A DNA stretch of 64,000 bases from Lantana camara (taxonomy: Eukaryota > Streptophyta > Magnoliopsida > Lamiales > Verbenaceae). The position numbers and the translations under genes were made by a program. Below are positions 24,601 through 34,801 of this stretch, one piece after another; the stretch's first letter is position 1, and each line of letters begins with the position of its first letter. The notes under the pieces are model-generated. The model ran no database searches. It saw only the letters and a list, made by a program, of their open reading frames with translations, and was not told the origin of the DNA. The stretch spans positions 44,855,001 to 44,919,000 of the forward strand of contig CM074856.1 in assembly GCA_037501455.1 (NCBI GenBank), in the 5' to 3' direction.

Positions 24601-25585
24601 TGATGACATCCTTCTTATTGGGAATTCGAAGGATGACATGAAAGTGACTAAGTTATGGTTATCGAACCAATTCGAGATGAAAGATCTTGGTGATGCGTCC
24701 TATATCCTTGGAATTAAAATCTATAGAGATAGATCTAGAAGGTTAATAGGACTATCACAGTCGATGTACATTGACAAAGTATTGAAGAGATTCAATATGG
24801 AGTCGGCAAAGGTTAAGAACCTTCCTATGAGTGTAGGAACATGTCTTTCAAAGAAGATGTGTCCTAAGACTAACCTTGAAAAGGAAAGAATGACTCATAC
24901 ACCTTATGCATCAGCAATAGGTAGCATAATGTATGCAATGTTATGTACTCGACCGGATGTGGCTTATGCACTTAGTGTAACGAGTCGTTTCCAATCTGAC
25001 CCTGGAGATGGTCACTGGGCTGCCGTGAAGAATATTCTTAAGTACTTGAAAAGTACTAAAGATTTATTCTTAGTTTACGGAGGTCAGAAAGATCTTACTG
25101 TCGAAGGATACTGCGATGCAAGCTTTGCATCTGACTTAGATGATTTTAAGTCAATGTCAGGATACATTTTCTGCCTAAACGGCGGAGCAGTGAGTTGGAA
25201 GAGTTCCAAGCAGACTACCACTGCAGATTCGACCACTGAGGCCGAATACTTAGCTGCAAATGATGCAGCTAAGGAAGGTGTTTGGATTAGAAACTTCATT
25301 CAAGAGTTGAATGTTGTTCCTAGCATGAAAGACCCCATTACTGTGTTTTGTGACAACACTGGGGCGGTTGCTCAAGCAAGAGAACCAAGATCTCACCAAC
25401 GGACCAAGCACATTATGAGGATGTATCACCTAATCCGTGATATTATCAAAAGAGGAGATGTGCAAATTGAGAGAGTCACATCAGCAGAGAACGTGGTAGA
25501 TCCACTTACTAAACCCCTTAGTCGAGAAGCTTTCCAAGGTCATCTTCAGAAGATGGGACTTAGAGTAGCTTTAGAATGGCTTTGA
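21665..25585 (+). CDS. Copia E gag-pol polyprotein (1306 aa, intact)
   Basis: A single open frame holds all Ty1/copia domains in order: gag (about 1-250, KLTGPNYSDWLRNL), a lysine-rich stretch, zinc knuckle CFHCGKAGHWRRNC (about 255), protease with DTGCGTH (about 296), integrase with GAG-pre-integrase motif LWHARLGH and D-D-E residues in HTDVCGPL (about 490), RSDRGGEY (about 554) and NGVSERRN (about 589), reverse transcriptase with YVDDILLI (about 979), and RNase H with GYCDASFASD (about 1149) and the SSKQTTTADSTTEAEY block. Integrase before reverse transcriptase is diagnostic of copia rather than gypsy. No stop or frameshift interrupts it. The start follows the leader closely and fits gag. 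The copia lineage is not assigned. Confidence 0.96.
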   Translation: MATKNPLVSILESNKLTGPNYSDWLRNLKIILDSENRTYVLFEGEPSPEGEAPTRAERDAIQKWKDDNLQARCLMLANMSPDLQRQHEAMEFAWEIYDHLEQLYRPHERVTRYNTSKELFHLRMREGSSVHEYGLKFLALTEKLASMDMPLKDELSVDLLLASLPPSFNPFVLNFNMNHAGATVAELISQLVTAESTIKKDNKVLMVNAPSSSSGPSKGKGKKAQKKKKKPLRPTGGISKGKAQKKKRDQKEDVCFHCGKAGHWRRNCPEYKATLKKGIYLVEVNLSINSSSWVLDTGCGTHICNNVQMLSDVQQLKEGECVLKIGDGSNVEARALGTIRLDLGSFELVLNKVLYVPSIIRNIISVPILDCEGYETYIKNGKYFIKRNNSSVHIGTLSNGLYLTQNINIMNIQRETKRKRDDKVSAPLWHARLGHISKNRISKINTLGSFSENDLKELTSCESCLKGKMSKVPFKGTVERATKVLDLIHTDVCGPLSVSTRNNHQYFITFTDDFSRYGYVYLMKYKSEAFEKFLEFQKEVENQTGHKIKALRSDRGGEYLSEEFLNHLKDNGIISQWTPPGTPQLNGVSERRNRTLLDMVRSMMSFTDLPPSFWGYALESAAKILNLVPSKSVPKTPYEMWHGKIPSYSYLRIWGCPVYVKRTVGDKLESRSNLCYFVGYPKQSIGYYFYDQSEQKVFISRNATFLEEPFLKEKKGKIIELEEVQSDPTPPTEETSHSDQSQPITNFDTHENPPLRRSERTPRQPERWYGFFHEISQKDNDPLTYEEALSDSDSEQWIEAMKSEMDSMNSNQVWTLVDLPDGVKPIGCKWIFKRKLGVDGSIAAYKARLVAKGFTQRPGVDFDETFSPVAMQKSIRIMLTIAAYYDYEIWQMDVKTAFLNGDIDKDIYMEQPIGFTFSGSEQKVCKLQRSIYGLKQASRNWNIRFDESVKAFGFTQISNESCVYRKELETSVQFLVLYVDDILLIGNSKDDMKVTKLWLSNQFEMKDLGDASYILGIKIYRDRSRRLIGLSQSMYIDKVLKRFNMESAKVKNLPMSVGTCLSKKMCPKTNLEKERMTHTPYASAIGSIMYAMLCTRPDVAYALSVTSRFQSDPGDGHWAAVKNILKYLKSTKDLFLVYGGQKDLTVEGYCDASFASDLDDFKSMSGYIFCLNGGAVSWKSSKQTTTADSTTEAEYLAANDAAKEGVWIRNFIQELNVVPSMKDPITVFCDNTGAVAQAREPRSHQRTKHIMRMYHLIRDIIKRGDVQIERVTSAENVVDPLTKPLSREAFQGHLQKMGLRVALEWL

Positions 25586-25590
25586 CGGGC

Positions 25591-25601
25591 AAGTGGGAGA
25601 T
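25591..25601 (+). other. Copia E polypurine tract
   Basis: AAGTGGGAGAT lies directly before the 3' LTR start TGTTAGG at 25602, the expected place of plus-strand priming. Confidence 0.8.
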
Positions 25602-27491
25602 TGTTAGGAATAGTGCCCTAGAAAGCCGATTGTATATCCGCTTTGTGCTTTTCCTTATTGTAATCACAGACAATCTTTGAATGAAATAACGAATTGAGGC
25701 AACACTTCTTTATATGCTCTTGTTTGGTATGCGTTTACTTTAGCTGTGCATGTATGAGAACTCCCCTAATCCTGATGACTTTAGGACTCTACCATTTAGG
25801 TGAAATGGTTCATGAAACGAGCCCTATATCACATAAGTCATGATTAGTAAAATACTCCAAGCCGGTGAGTCCTACAGACAGTGGGAGTGTCAACTTGACT
25901 CCTCTAAGGCTTGCTTGTGGGATCACGCCCTTAAGAAGGACCACCTTGTTTCATGGAGGTGCAAAGTGTATAGTTGATACGTGCGTGATACATGAGGGTG
26001 CTTACTTTAATAAGTAAGTTCACTGAGGTGCCCCGTGTGAGAACATTCCTAAATGGGAAAGGAAGTTTCTATTTCAGGAAATGGAAACTTCCAGATTAGG
26101 AAATAACTCACGAGTCATTGATGTGATTAATTGATCCTTAGACTTGAGGTTCCTTCTCACTTTATGAGTTAACTCTGTAGTCTTAGGTATAAGCTTTAAA
26201 GGGTGTCGCCTTAGACAACTGATTCAAGGCTTATGCTGGGGCTGCACAAGTGATTCATGAAAGTGAATGAGAATCAAGAAAGGACCTACACTTGCATTTG
26301 CAAGGTGATCTCTTATTGTATAAGTCATTCATATGCCATATGGAGTCTTTGGCCAAGGCAGTAGATCAAGACATCAAGAAAAGGGTTTCTTGGATTGAGA
26401 TCAAATGGATATGAAATGCACTTAGCTTTAAGACCGGATTATTAGGGTTCTGATTATTCCCTTGCCCTAGATCTTGGTTGAGAGATAGTAAGTAGGAGGA
26501 TTGTATCTCACATGAATCAATGACTTAAAGGTTCTGTCGAATCCGAACATTCCAATTCAGCTAGGGGTTAAACACCTGTTGCTAGACTATGGTCGTTTAA
26601 TCTGTGGACTGATTAATTAATTAGTGAATTAATTAATTAGGGTCACTGCTAATTGAATTGAGAACCTAGAGGGTCACACACAACAACTTGGTTACATGAG
26701 TTGAGGCTTTAAAATGATTAAACGAGTTAATCGGGCCAAGAGGGTTCCACACGTGTGAAGTCACACGTGTGTATATATATATATTATATATATATTAAAT
26801 AATTAATTAGTTAATTATTTAATAGACTTTGGTTTAATTTTGAATTAAAAAGAAAGTCTAATTTTGGAAAAAATAATCTAGTTAATTAATTACGAATTAA
26901 TTAATTAGATAAAAATAAGTTATTTATTTTATAAAGTATAAAATTATCCAAAAAATAGTTTGGATATTTTTAGCTCTCTTAGAAGTTGACTTGAATTAGA
27001 ATTCAAAGTCAAAGTTGGAAAATACTTGATGATCAAGTAATAGGAGAGAGAGGAACCAAATCCTTTCCCAACAAGGATTTGGATCGGCACCCTCTCCCTA
27101 TAAATAGGGGAGCTCGAGCTCCTTATGGAGCTAATGGACAATTCTTGGTTCATGTGTTGAACACCTTCCTTTCTCCAAGATTAAATTAAACCCTAGGTTA
27201 AGCCTAAACACTAACTAGAGAACTAGCATCCTTACTAGTTAGATTGTGATCAAGTTGGTGGACTTTCTCTAGAGACTTCAAGTTAGAAGTTTGAAGATTC
27301 GAGCTTTACCAAGGAGAGGGGATCAAGCCGCGAGAAGAGCGTTCTTGGGTGGCTTGAAACGCTTCAAGAAAGAATAAAAGAAAAGTAAGTTTTCTATCTT
27401 TACGAATTTGGTTACACGATTGCGAGTTCAAGGTCCTTTTGTTGGGAAAATTTTTTAAATTCCGCTGCTTTCTGATTCGTGTTTTCCAACA
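25602..27491 (+). repeat. 3' LTR of copia E (1890 bp)
   Basis: It matches the 5' LTR with seven substitutions by eye and lacks a 48 bp segment bearing four CACGTG cores. TATA box at 27099-27106. It ends TTTTCCAACA, then the target duplication CAACC. Confidence 0.96.
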
Positions 27492-30084
27492 CAACCTTCT
27501 CCGAAAGTCTGCACACGGGTTACGGGTCCACATCGTGAAACTCAATATACGTGGGGTCGCGAACCCACAACGTACCATCTCCAGCCTCAGCCGAAGGCTC
27601 AAAGCACCACGCCTTCTCCATCTCCCTCAGAGTCGCGCGTAGGTACTTCAAAGGAGCGTGTGCACAGGGGTGATAACCGGCGACCCCAACAGCCGCACCG
27701 GGTCTCTCTTACCCACACCTCCGTGGCCCAGGGATTCAAATAGATTCGTATGGATTCATAAGACTCATAAAGAAACATACCTAACTCGTGAAACCTAGAA
27801 ATATATGATTCATACTTAAGAAACATACCATAAGAAATATACCTTACCGTGCAACTCGGCATATGCTATACACGTACCTCTCCGTGTCTTCCAAATTCAT
27901 AGTACGCTAAAGAAATCCATAGTTTGCTTGATGACACACGGTTTGGAGCATAGCCTCGTTGCAAAACCATTTTTAAGCTTATATACGCCCATACGTATAA
28001 TTTCAGAAGAATTCGTATTAAATCGAATTAACAAAATTCATAACATATCATAAGACACATATTTATTATATATATAATAGTATATTCGCATGCGGGCTTG
28101 AAAGCGAGCACATAGGGTTATAGGTCGCATTAACTAAAAAGAAACAAACCTAAACCTCACCTTACACCGACGTGGCCAAGAATGAGACAAATGATTCACC
28201 TCGGAATCAACTCGAATCACGAAACACCACCCCGGGTGCACCTGGACAAACTGAAGACAATATGCAAAATTTAGACTCGAGGACAAATCATATAGACGCA
28301 CGGCATATGCTTAGTCACGTAAGAGATGCAAATACTTAGTCAAAAGCTCATACACGTATCAAATTCATACAAGACGTGCAAAAACACACATATCATAGCT
28401 TAACAATTTCCTAATACGCATTAAAGCATGTTCATGTGCACAATTAATGCATAATGAAGCATCTAAAAACATAACAAGGCGCATAAGCGATTCGTGCAAA
28501 CAACTTACATTACTTAAGAAACATAAAATACATAAAAAGAGCAAATGCATATACATAAACATGCTAAAACAAGTTAGGAATAAGTTTGGAGGTGGAAAGA
28601 TAGGAGAAAAACGGAATAAGAACACAAAAAGGGGTTCCGAGTGAAATTGGGCTAAAGCTGACAGTTTTCCAAGATGCACAAGCTGTAGGAAAATGATCAT
28701 AACTTGAGTTTGAGAAATGGGAATTAAGATTTGTTTGTTGGAAATGAAATTAGACACATATATCTTTAAAATGGTAGGTGGCTCGAATCATGGTTCAAAG
28801 CGAGACGAAAATGGCGTAGGTATGAACGTGAACGAATGCAGAATCTCGGCGAAGTGGCGACACCAAATTAAAACGATTATATCTCACAATCTAGAACGAA
28901 TTTTGGGGTGATTCTAATTGGAGATTGTTCTCCACTCAATAAGGTTGAACATATCCAAAAATCAGCTCAATCCGAGGTCATATGAGGGGGTACCCGGCCG
29001 GGGAAAAACAAGGCAGAAATCTAGCCGGCCGGGGAAAACAGTGTAGAAACTTTCTGCACTAAATCTACCCGCCCGGGTACTTTTAACACACAAAACTACC
29101 CGCCCGGGTAGTCCTTCTGGACGAGAAAAAGAAGCAGAAACAGGGGCTAAACATGGAGGAAACCAAAAATGATCAAAACCACCTCAAAACTCAACCAAAT
29201 GAAATGAAAATCAAGGCATAAGTTCATGGAAACATGCTCTAAAACATAGCTTAAATTCAAGGCATGAAACAAACAAGGAACCAACTTGCCATTTTCATCT
29301 TCTTCAAGCTCCATTAATGGAGTTATATGCAATTCTCACCCAACAACCAAAATTCCATCAAATAAAAACCAAATGAGCTCAAGGAAACATCATATCTTAG
29401 TCTTAGATCAAGTAGTTCAAGAATGAAAGCATGGATCAAGATTTTTATATAAAAGTCACTATTCATCATCTCTTCCAAGTCCAAGAATTCAAGCCAAGAA
29501 AAAGGAATTCAATCGGGAAAAAACAATGCACTCGAAGAGAGAAATTCAAATCTTACCTTGTATCGTTGATCGGGCGAGACACGAAGTTGAAATATTGAGC
29601 TCAAAGGTGTAGGGTTTGGCTTCCTTCTCTTCCCTTCTCCCTTGGCTGAAATAACGTGATGAAAAGTGGAGGAAATCAGCCCTTTAAGGGCTAAAATGGG
29701 TCGGTCTTGAGAGGAAACGGGTCGGGCCAAAGATCCGGTCCAAACGGATCGGATTTAAAACGGTAAGGCTATCAAACGGCTTTAGAAAATAAAAAAGGTT
29801 AAATCATCGAGTTCGAATCACCGAAACGAATTTAATGACAAGGTTGGGATTCGCATTCGAATTCCCGAGCTCAAGGTAGCCGTGAGGCTCAAACACCCTA
29901 ATTAGAATTAGGTCCCTAATTTGCAAATATTGGACAATTGAGTCCACGTACATTAATTAATTCTAATGCGCACATAACTAAAATAAATTACAAATTGACA
30001 TGTAAGGCATGTTAATCACATAATTACTGAATTAAACTCTCCCGAGACATCGTACCTGGATTGCCGAGAAGACGGGGTGTTACA

Positions 30085-30803
30085 AAGCAGATAGGGCACG
30101 ATATCAGCATCTGGTGGGAAAGCTGATCTATTTGTTTCATACCAGACCTGATATTGCATATGTTGTAGGGGTGTTAAGTAAGTTTATGCACTGACCACAG
30201 AAGGGACATATGGATGTAGCTGTCAGAGTGTGCAGATATCTGAAGGGTTGTCCGGGGAAAGGAATTGTGTTTCAGAAGCATGGACACTTAGAGATTGAGG
30301 CTTATACTGATGCAGACTGGGCAGGGAGTCCTAGTGATCAGCGGTCAACCTCCGGTTACTTCACATTGGTTGGAGGAAACCTAGTAACTTGGAAGAGTAA
30401 GAAGCAGAAAGTAGTGGCTCTTTCGAGTGCGGAGGCAAAATTCAGAAGAATTGCTCGTGGGGTAGCAGAGGTGCTCTAGTTGAGGAAGTTGCTTGCAGAG
30501 ATTGGTTACTCACCCACCGGAGCTTGCAGGTTGAAGTGTGATAATAGAGCAGCGATCAGTATATCGGAAAACCCCGTCCAACATGATCGGACGAAGCATG
30601 TAGAAGTGGATCGACACTTCATCAAAGAAAAGATTGAGGAAGGGATCATTAAGCTCCCATTTGTGAGGTCCGAGGACCAATTGGCGGGCATCCTGACAAA
30701 GGCCGTGAATGGAAGGATATTTTCAGAAGTTCTGAGCAAGTTGTACATCGAGGATCCGATGGTACAACTTGATGGGGAGTGTCAAAGTACGGAAAGCAAA
30801 TAA
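30085..30803 (+). pseudogene. Copia B gag-pol, end of RT and RNase H (broken)
   Basis: This continues the frame of 15516-16529 after removal of solo LTR D. It covers the [14 protein letters not shown] block, RNase H (TDADWAGSPSD, KVVALSSAEAKF) and the C-terminal tail ending at 30803. Stops break it at 30192-30194 (TGA in FMH*PQKG) and 30477-30479 (TAG). The tail overlaps the start of its LTR, as in copia C. Also odd: glycine is replaced by arginine in the usual EFRGIARG segment. Confidence 0.88.
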
Positions 30804-30958
30804 TCAGGTGTTTGTGTATTCGTGTAAATCGTTAACGCGATTTCCTTTCCTTTCCTTGTATAGGTGTACTTGTATTTAGTCTGCCTTGCAGATTGTATTG
30901 TACATACAGAAATACAGAAATTAGACCTTTCTCCCAAACTATGGCTTTCACCACATCA
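30780..30958 (+). repeat. 3' LTR of copia B (degenerate)
   Basis: It starts TGTCAAAGTA after a purine-rich stretch and aligns with the minus-strand LTR of copia C through CTTTCCTTTCCT and GTATTTAG, then diverges. The right end is placed by length and a CA terminus and is uncertain by tens of bases. The partner LTR is outside the window. Confidence 0.6.
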
Positions 30959-32168
30959 AACAAATATCATATAATACAAATAGATTTTTAAGTTTAAGGG
31001 GTGGGGGGATATGACACAATATCAGACACAAACTCACAAAGATACAATAAAATAATATTTTTAATATGGTTGTACATCATAGGAGGAGTGTTAGTTTGAA
31101 ACTATAATTTTTTATTTGTATAGTTGAGTGTTATATTAAAAAATTAACTTTCACTCGAAGACTAATTATTCTAAAAGGTTGACATTTCAAATAATTTAAT
31201 TTAATAATTTAATAATTAAAAATAATTAAATAAACCTTGTATTTAATGTGGAACGCACATTGTTTTTACTAGTTTTTTTTTTTTAAAATCCCGTGTTATT
31301 ATATTTGTTGGGTTCAAAACAGATCATGTACTGGTAACGTATATATCCTTAGTAATATTTTGAAACTATGTATAGATAAGGTGGTGGGCATGTGAGTGAT
31401 TTGTTTAACAATTAAGCAAAAATAGGCCCCTTTAATTTGTCCTAGCTCCATGCAAATAGCATTGTAATTATAATTATATATATATATAAAGTGACAGCTT
31501 TTTAGCAAGATTATAGCAGACTATAAGATGAAGAATATGGAAAAAGGCGAAGGCATTTAAAGGTGGGAAAAAAGGTGCATGGATTAAAGTAGACTTTTTA
31601 ATTAAAATGCACGAGGTGTGCAAAAGAAAGAAAAAAAGGGCTCAACTTTGTGTTAAAAGGGATGTCCACTTTCTACACATTTTTAATCACTCATATGTTA
31701 ATGTGGAGTATCTTCCTTCCTGCTTTTGAGGCTAAATTAGATTCCCTTATGTCCTTCACACTTCTATTTTTTTATTTATCTAAATTATTCTTTATCTTTT
31801 AAGTGTTAATTTAATTTGCCCCATTAATCACACGCCATAGCTTGGTTAATTACCTCATTCGATAGGCCGGTGATTCTAGTTTTAATGTAATTCAATCTAT
31901 CACCTATAGTTTAATGGTTTGATATTATGGTAGTTTAATTAGAAATTTCATGTTTGAGTCCCTATGTACGCAATTATTATTGATAGTAAAAGTTTTATAC
32001 CTTACTTGTCCGACATTTAAATGGCCCGTGCTACTAGGTCAAGTCAATATAATATAATTTGATGTGTGATTAGTGCAACTTTTAGACACAAATTTTTTTT
32101 TTTTGAAAGAACCGATCAAGAAAATTATAAGGTTATTAACAAAATCCCCTTCATAAATAAACCATCTG
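30959..32168. other. Intergenic spacer with a weak SINE-like stretch
   Basis: This is AT-rich and shows no convincing coding frame. Around 31905-31985 a box A-like TATAGTTTAATGG and a box B-like TGTTTGAGTCC are spaced as in tRNA-derived SINEs, but no clear ends were found. Confidence 0.4.
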
Positions 32169-32664
32169 TGTTAGCAGTTTGTGGTCCGTTGGGATTCCTA
32201 ACTGCATTAGGATAATATATATTTGTTAATATTATAATTATCTCCACTATTTATGACGTAATTAAAGAACCCACTAACCCCACAACTCCCACTATTCTAG
32301 AATTATCGGGAGATAACCACTAAAGAAAACCGCTAAAGTAATACGTAACTGATGGAGTTACGTATATAAAAGATTACAGAATCCCTAAGGTCCCTAAGCA
32401 CGAAATAACACATACAGAAAACCATATCCATCAGGTTGTGAGGATTCGGTGCTTAGAAGAACCTTACGGAGAGAAGAAGGGCTAGAAGAAGAACAATTCT
32501 CTATTCAAAGGCAAGAAGGATTCGTGGGAAAAAGAGGGCTTGAGGATTCGTGGTCTTTCAATCGGCAAAACTAGGAGCAATGGCGGGAGGTATTTCGATT
32601 CCTAAATTCCGCTGCGTTAAATTCATAATAAAGTTTTCTATGAATTGTTAAAGTTATGCTCACA
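32169..32664 (+). mobile_element. Solo LTR, copia-like (496 bp)
   Basis: It begins TGTTAGCAG and ends GCTCACA, with a 5 bp target duplication ATCTG at 32164-32168 and 32665-32669. A TATA-like TATATAAAAG lies at 32363-32372. Near the end, AATTCCGCTGCG resembles the tail of copia LTRs, including copia E. No internal region remains. Confidence 0.78.
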
Positions 32665-32669
32665 ATCTG

Positions 32670-33732
32670 AACAATCAGAGTAAATACATTTGTTTATGAT
32701 TCACATATAATCAAGCACAATCAAATTAAAATGTTCACAATTGTAAACAAAGCAACCACAACAAGCTCTATAGTGAGCAATATTACAATACTCGCCGGCT
32801 CCTAACACTAATTGACTCAAACGGACCATCCATTGACTTCCAAAAGGAGATGCCCAGACATCCGGACAAAAGAGATCAGAACTAGTGTGGTTCTCATCTG
32901 ACAACTGATGACCGCAACAATATCAATAGCTTCCAAAGGGCTTTGTAGCTCAATGTTCAGCTGGCATGGAGTAAGATATAACAAGTACCAACCATTTGTT
33001 CATATAATTTGTTGGGTTTATTTGAATCTAAGTCATGAATGAAAATTTTCCAACATATAGCTATATCTAGCTTATCAAATAATTTGTTTTTTTTTTTTAC
33101 CAAGGTGAAAAGTGCCGGACAATCTCAGTTATCGAGCACTTAAATTTCTGCTTACAAAATAGTTGTTTTCAAGAATTTATTCTACTACATGATCAATATC
33201 TATCTATTGATCTATATTATTTGTATTTTATTGATTCTCGTTCGAGAAAATTTTAAGTTAAGAATAATAGTTTAACTTTAGTAACTATAAATTAGGTTCA
33301 AAAAACTTCAAATTAATTTGGTTACTCAGCTAAGATAGTTCAACATTTACACAAAATGAAAGTACTTTTATATAGAGTTTGTGTGAAAATTTTGTGAAAA
33401 CAACAGTACGAAAAACATGTTTAATTATTAGTAGACGAAAACCCAAAAACAATGGAAATTACTCCAGAAACTAGAAAGAAGTTACAATGTTATGAATTCT
33501 TGATCAAGTTTTTCGTAGTATTATAATTTTTAATTAAATGCATTCTTTCTAGATCAGGTTTTTAGTATATATCGGGTTTTAGTATTCCTTCGCACCTCCA
33601 AAGAAAATAAAATTTTGATGCTCGACTTTATAACTTGGAACAATTCTTGCGGGCAAAACTTAACAAGTTGGTTAACGATAATTTACAGACATAAGTAAGT
33701 TAGTAATAGAAGGTGAATACCTTGATCTAGGG

Positions 33733-33776
<44 letters not shown>

Positions 33777-34071
33777 AATTTAGAAATCAAAATCGTGCAT
33801 GCAAGAAATTTCAGTAGAAATTAATATATCAACTTTAACGGTGCATAAAATCAACAAGACAAAGAGGATAGAATAAATATGTTCTGTGTGTATATATTTT
33901 ATGCCATGATTAGGGCATCCATCGATGGATATCTCCTCTTGAACTTGAATTATAAGTTCGACAAAGAGAGTGATAGTTGGTCGGAGAATATAAACTGAGT
34001 TTCAGACCCGAACTTATTCGAACCCTAACCTCCGGCTAAAAATAAATAAAGAATCATATTATATATACTAT
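32670..34071. other. Intergenic spacer with a 40 bp A run
   Basis: No gene is visible. An uninterrupted run of 40 A lies at 33733-33772, possibly the tail of a retroposed sequence or an expanded homopolymer. Confidence 0.5.
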
Positions 34072-34801
34072 GGGGGTGTTTGCAAACTCTACTGCATAAA
34101 CAGAAGTGAAAAAAAATTGCAAGTTGTTAAAATTTGCAGCAGTAAAAACAGTGAGTGTTTGGAAAAAAAAAAAAAAAGTAAAAAGTAGAAAAATAATCAG
34201 TTGATTATTTGTAGAGAAAAGTTGAGAATCACTTTTAATTTTTATTAAGTTACTAATTTACCCCTAATATTTTTTAAATTATTTTAAACAATTTAATATG
34301 ATTTAAATAATAAATTAATATAAATAATAGTTTAAATTATATAAGATAAGTATGTATAATAAATAAAATCCATGTGAAAAAATAGATAAAGAAAAAAAAT
34401 AAAATGGAACAATTTTAAAACAAATAAATTCATAAGAATTAAGAAAAGAGAAAAATAAATTTATAAAACAAAAATACTTAGTAATTACAGATTTTTTATG
34501 AGATTTTTAATTAAAATTTTAAGATTATTCGTAGGAAAAGAAAAATAATAATGATCATATAAATCATAGAGTTCTATATAAATATAAAAAGGTTAATTAA
34601 GAAATATTTTAATGAGGATATTAATGTCTAAATAGAATTTAATTAGAAAACTGAATAAGCAATTAACAGAATGCAAGCTTTTAGATTATGTCTTATTTCT
34701 GTTTAAAATAAGCAAAAGCTGATTTTCCAAACACTTCAAAACTACTGAAAATAAACGTTTATATCATAAGTGTTTATTTTTAGAGTTTGCAAACACTTTC
34801 T
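34072..34801. mobile_element. Probable DNA transposon with GTGTTTGCAAACTCT inverted ends
   Basis: A perfect 15 bp inverted repeat, GTGTTTGCAAACTCT at 34076-34090 and its complement at 34782-34796, brackets about 700 bp of AT-rich DNA without a transposase. The ends resemble hAT- or Harbinger-like MITEs. A clean target duplication could not be read because both flanks are TA-rich. Confidence 0.55.

Larger units (their letters stand above)
17502..27491 (+). mobile_element. Copia E: complete, young Ty1/copia retrotransposon (9990 bp)
   Basis: Full structure: 5' LTR 17502-19439, primer site 19442-19453, leader to 21664, one open gag-pol (21665-25585), purine tract 25591-25601, 3' LTR 25602-27491. 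It is flanked by the target duplication CAACC (17497-17501 and 27492-27496). The LTRs differ by seven substitutions that I counted by eye plus one 48 bp indel. All coding and cis-acting parts look usable, so it may be able to move. The target was solo LTR D. Confidence 0.96.
16530..30084. mobile_element. Solo LTR 'D' of about 3.56 kb, split by copia E
   Basis: It starts TGTAGCACCCCG and ends CGGGGTGTTACA (near-perfect inverted ends), with a 5 bp target duplication AAGCA at 16525-16529 and 30085-30089. The copia B frame is continuous across it once removed. Its own sequence is 16530-17501 and 27497-30084. No primer site, gag or pol belongs to it, so it is a solo LTR. TGTAACACCCC ends and 3-4 kb LTRs are typical of some chromovirus (Tekay/Del-like) gypsy families; that assignment is inference. 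It contains palindromes around CCGGCCGGGG and TACCCGCCCGGGTA at 28990-29110. Confidence 0.85.

Noticed and set aside
16530..30084. Solo LTR D as a complete element with copia E as its internal region
   Set aside because: Copia E has its own LTRs and CAACC target duplication inside D, and D has only one copy of its terminal sequence on each side.
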